64,000 bases of DNA from NCBI GenBank assembly GCA_964030785.1, contig OZ034971.1, forward strand, positions 36,069,804 through 36,133,803, in the 5' to 3' direction. Origin of the DNA: Siderastrea siderea (lineage: Eukaryota > Cnidaria > Anthozoa > Scleractinia > Rhizangiidae). This document shows, one piece after another, positions 60,193 through 64,000 of the stretch. The notes beneath the pieces are model-generated. The model saw only the letters and a list, made by a program, of their open reading frames with translations, did no database searches and had not been told where the DNA came from. The position numbers were made by a program, and so were the translations under genes. How positions within the stretch are numbered: the first letter of the stretch is position 1; each line of letters starts with the position of its first letter.

Positions 60193-60597
60193 AAAATATA
60201 TCACAGTTTCGCATGTTCTTTGAGGGGCTGCAGATAAAGAGTTGCCTGTGACTAGTCTTCTCGTGTTTTTATTTTAATCATTCTATTCTCGAGATTTTAA
60301 CTCGAGAAACGTTCGTGGCAATTCGAATGTCGCAACAAATTTTCAATTCTTTGCAATTTTGAATTCATCTTTCAAACTAACGCGTTCGTCCGGAGACTCG
60401 ATTCTCGTCACGCGTAACGTACAATAATAATTGTAAAGGCCAACAGTGATTCCTAAAATAAATCTGGATGTAAGTCCTTTAAATGAGGTGATGTCATGCA
60501 CTCTACTTGTGTCACTGACAAACTCGCACAACCTGGAACTAACGGGGCTTTTTTAGAAAAAAAAAGTAATGCTTTTATACTATTGCAGTCTCATACC

Positions 60598-60876
60598 TCA
60601 AGTTAGTCTGCCTCTCACTCGATTCACGATATTTTTAGCTAGGTCCAGGGCTCCACTTGCCTTCTCTACTTTGTACACGTCATTTGGGATCTTCGGGTAG
60701 GTCATTCTGTCAGGATAGCGCATATGTGTCGAATTACCCACAAGGCACTCCAGCTGTCTCGCCAACTGGGTTAATTTAGGGTCACTCAAACTGTAGCTAT
60801 TCTGAACCAAGTTGTGGACATTCGTCTTCTCTGCGTCTCTATGATACTGAGCGGCCTTCAGAGCCTTCTCTGCTGC
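60598..60876 (-). CDS. SACS-like: Sacsin-like gene, last exon (HEPN domain, second half)
   Basis: After the acceptor GTCATTCTAG the exon reads AAEKALKAAQYHRDAEKTN, then SDPKLTQLARQLECLVGN, MRYPDRMTYPKIPNDVY and a final helix to TGA at 60598. This is the second half of the HEPN domain that ends sacsin; the MRYPD...IP.DVY block is typical. The exon joins in phase 0 to the donor at 61315 (CACCAG|GTAAAG), where the first half of HEPN ends (WACFKCHQ). In sacsin HEPN mediates dimerisation and nucleotide binding. Confidence 0.88.
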   Translation of the reverse strand, partial: AAEKALKAAQYHRDAEKTNVHNLVQNSYSLSDPKLTQLARQLECLVGNSTHMRYPDRMTYPKIPNDVYKVEKASGALDLAKNIVNRVRGRLT

Positions 60877-61315
60877 CTAGAATGACAAAGTTACCGTGAA
60901 AGTCGACTATCAATTTAAGGAAATATGGGCCGCAAAATGACTTTAAATGTTAAAGGGCTGCAATTTTATGCTACAACCAAATTTAAGAAATTTAAATAAA
61001 AACGCAACAATCCATGCTGCTTTGACCTGATCTTTGTCGCCATTCCGCAGGTTTCTTTATAAACCCATTTTTCCTTCTTAGTTATTTCACTAAAGACTGA
61101 TAAGAACGAACAAGACATAACCGTCTAAATCGATGATTAACATGTGCCTGCATTGCTGCTGTCATAGATACATGTAGCTTACGCCAATCTTCTCCCTTTA
61201 CTTCTGTCCATGCGTCACTAGTTGTAAGAACAAACTTTAATCAGTACTCCGTGCTACTTAACCTCGTGAAGGCGGAAGTGCACTGTTTAATGGAGCAAAT
61301 AAAGGCTTACTTTAC

Positions 61316-64000
61316 CTGGTGGCATTTGAAGCATGCCCACTCATAAGAAGGTCTGCTGAAGGCAATTTCATTAGCAGCAGCCTCGAGGTCGGCTTCAGCT
61401 TGTCTAAACCAGCGTCTGGCCTCTCCTGGTTGAGGGTTACTTGTGCAAAAACTTGGAGGAAAATTTCGCCATTTTCTGTGTGCTGATGACGACCCATACT
61501 TTCGGCAGATGTTTCGTCTGTATTCTTCACGCTGAGAGCCATGTTCCCTTGCACGCGCTCCCCAGCAAGCAAACAAGTCGTCGTAGGAACCGCCAAGCCG
61601 AGAAACCTCCCTAAGTATGTGCTGAAAAACCACCGTGTAGAATTCTTCATCGCCTAAATTCTTTTCTGGATGCCACTGCAGACACAGACGCTTGATAATT
61701 TGTCGTCTTTCTTCCTCTGATAATTCCCATGCCTCCTTCAATATGCTTGAAATCTCATCAAAGACATCTTGCTTATTTGTGTGACATCCTGTTTGCTCGT
61801 CAAATATCTCCATAAGACGGTGAAATTTATGCAGAACAGCAGCACTGACTACCTCTGTTTCTCTGTCGTGACCAATGTTGATTCTGTACTTCTTTCTTAA
61901 GCGACCTGCCGCATCTTCAGTTGTCACCTCTTAAATAATTTTTGCGTAGATGTACGTTGCAACGCCGTCCCTTTGGTTTAGACTTGGGTCCTCCAGCTGA
62001 TAACCGACGTATTCCTCAGGCTCAAACTCTTCAAAGGCGTCATTCAGGAGATGATGGTCCTCGATTGGAATCAGGGTACCTGGGACTGGATAGATATCCA
62101 CATCTTCTCCATTATAGCTGTCATCCTTTCGAATACCCATGCTATCCAATAATGACCAAATTTTCGCAGGAGAGCAACGTAGCATCTCAGAGATCACAAA
62201 CGCCTTCTTTCCGAGGAACTCTCCATACATTTCTACAATTACGTTTGTTACCATAGATGTGGCCGAAATGGTGTCACGGTTTTCGTTCACCGCATTGATG
62301 TAAACTTTCCATATCTCCTCACCAGACAATTCACGCTTCTCTTGGAAATACGGCACCACAGCTTCACTTCCAGGAATTAGAATGTCATTGTGAAAAAGGG
62401 AGGTTTCAAGACTCTCCACAGCACAGAGCTCGATACTTCTAAGACCTCTTTCGATGTTTGTAATTACTTCTTCGTCAACGTCTTTCTTCTGATAGTTGGC
62501 ATCTCTAATAATCCTGGCAATCCCACGACCAAACTGTTCACAAGACAGTTGCTGTTTCAATGCGTTTACAGCTTCACTTGTCACTATGACGGTATTATCT
62601 GGATCACTGAGTTTTTCTTTCACCTCACAAGATAGCAATTTTGGCTGTAAAGCTGAGGGTAGTTTCATCATCAGATCTGTATAGTTCACCATGGCAGATT
62701 TGCAGCTTACATCCATCTTACTGAGTTCAAGCACAAACAGCTGTCTAAGTCCCTTGATCCGATTGCCGTAGGTAGGAGCGTCATCAAATATCAGCTCAGC
62801 TGATTGGTGTAAAGTAACAGAGATGGTGCTGAGAGACGTATCTCTGGAGCAATGTCCCGCAGGGACAGCTGGTAGATGCAATTTAGATAGCGTAGACACA
62901 TCCGCGTTGTCTTCCTGCAACTTGTCAAAGAAGCCTTTAACCGCCTTGGAGCACGTTCGAATCTCATTTGGGTGTAGCTTGGCATTCTGGCAAGTCTTCT
63001 GCAACATCTCCAAGACCATAGCATAATGGGTAGATCTTACGTACTTGGAGCAACCAAGGAACTCAAACAATTGCCGATACTTCCCAAATTCTGGAGGCAC
63101 TCTGTAGAGAAACGGCTTTATCTCATCAGTATCTAAGAGCTCGATAATAGCTTGGCTTGGTAGAATGAATTTCCTCCCCTCTTCAACCAAAATACAGCGT
63201 GTACTTTGAAGTTTGACCTTCGCTACACAGTCTTCAACCACGTTCTCCTGTAGAAATGTGTATATTTTTTCCATGGTCGCCACTATCGTTGAACACTGGT
63301 CACGTGCAGCATTTTCCTTCTCGTTGCTGCTTTCAAGGTGGTAGCAAATGGTCTGGCAGTGACTGACAACAAGGTCAACCGATGGCTTCTTCAGAACTTG
63401 GAGCTTGAAGAAAAGATCATTGAGATACTGGTCAATTTTTCGAAAAGAACAACCTAGCTCGTAGCGATGAGACCTTGGATCTGCCCACCTTGGAAGCAAA
63501 TGCGCTTTTGTCCAAACGAGTTCTTCATAATCACTGACGACTGCTCCTTTAAATGCGATGAACGGACTTTTATCCTCCTGCTTTTCGGCGAAAGGTGGGC
63601 ATAGTGCTTGCAATGGTTCTTTAACAGGATCTGCTGCCACAAAGGGAATATCATGAACAAGGTATAGAAGGCTTCCTTCCACCACATTGGGTCGAGAAAT
63701 GAGGTGATTGACTAAAACTTCAGACTTCTTGTACGTATTTTCCGTCAGTGCTGTTACGGCTTCATGTGCAACTTGCCTGGCAAATTTCAGAAAATCGCCT
63801 TCCGATACATCTTCAATTAGGCCTACTTTCTTCAAAAACGGCAGCCATTCATCTGAAGCGAAAGGTTTTGTCGGAAACCTGTCCTCTGACAAAAGTGAAG
63901 CAAACACCTCGTTATGAGGGTCATAGAAACTGGAGGCTGCCTTCAAGGTGCCGTCCATTGTTGGAATGAATTCAACCTTTTTCAAACTGTCACACAGCCT
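61316..64000 (-). CDS. SACS-like: Sacsin-like co-chaperone, 3' part, with one in-frame TAA
   Basis: One long exon, open to the window's right edge (the start lies outside). From the N-terminal side it has a C-terminal sacsin-repeat stretch (FIPTMDGTLKAASSFYDP), an XPCB-like region (GEFLGKKAFVISEMLRCSP), the conserved link VATYIYAKII, then a J domain (EERRQIIKRLCLQWHPEKN) and the first HEPN half (NPQPGEARRWFRQAEADL). Sacsin is a giant Hsp70-linked chaperone acting on intermediate filaments and mitochondria. The J-domain signature is HPE rather than HPD. A TAA at 61931-61933 lies in frame between KII and EVTTED; the frame is otherwise open for 894 codons. It may be a pseudogene, a null allele or a sequence error. 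Confidence 0.85.

Noticed and set aside
62390..62684. Plus-strand frames of 62-81 codons
   Set aside because: Antisense of the sacsin-like exon.

Overview
The window is eukaryotic, AT-rich nuclear DNA from an animal, most likely a cnidarian and plausibly a stony coral. The evidence is short intron-split exons with GT/AG borders, a sacsin-like chaperone gene in one very long exon, multi-exon transposase families of the kind expanded in cnidarians, and dense small transposons. The species cannot be fixed from the sequence. No tRNA, rRNA, CRISPR or prokaryotic operon structure was seen.

Layout. 0-12.5 kb: a ubiquitin-like exon at the left edge, then mostly transposon debris. This includes three Mutator-like (MULE) non-autonomous elements with perfect 9-bp target duplications, one carrying a fragment of a RecQ-type helicase. 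12.5-19.3 kb: a minisatellite, a non-LTR retrotransposon C-terminus, a TATG microsatellite element, nested DNA transposons, and a small RING-like gene with one in-frame stop. 19.6-32.7 kb: the most complete unit, a 13-kb CACTA/EnSpm-like transposon. It has CACTACT termini, a TTA duplication and CATATG-rich subterminal arrays. It carries an intact nine-exon transposase gene (833 aa) whose Asp/Cys/His/Glu spacing closely follows the RAG1/Transib core, and a convergent three-exon chromodomain gene. 33-37.3 kb: a decayed five-exon integrase-core gene with two frameshifts. 37-44.4 kb: duplicated repeats, small inverted-repeat elements, and a foldback element split by a fourth MULE insertion.

44.4-56.5 kb: a 12-kb inverted structure. 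About 80 bp of unique terminal inverted repeat at each end leads into arrays of a 40-bp minisatellite, about 1.5 kb on the left and 6.3 kb on the right in opposite orientation. The arrays enclose a 4.1-kb core with a small spliced gene and several palindromic elements. Its architecture resembles Drosophila foldback/Galileo elements. 56.5-60.2 kb: little recognisable coding. 60.2-64 kb: the 3' part of a sacsin-like gene on the minus strand (XPCB-like region, J domain, HEPN), open to the right edge but interrupted by one in-frame TAA.

How the genes relate: the transposase and chromodomain genes lie inside one CACTA-like element and probably move together. The RING-like and integrase genes are separate neighbours. 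The sacsin-like gene is the clearest host-type gene. Exon coordinates come from reading frame continuity plus GT/AG sites; there is no transcript evidence.
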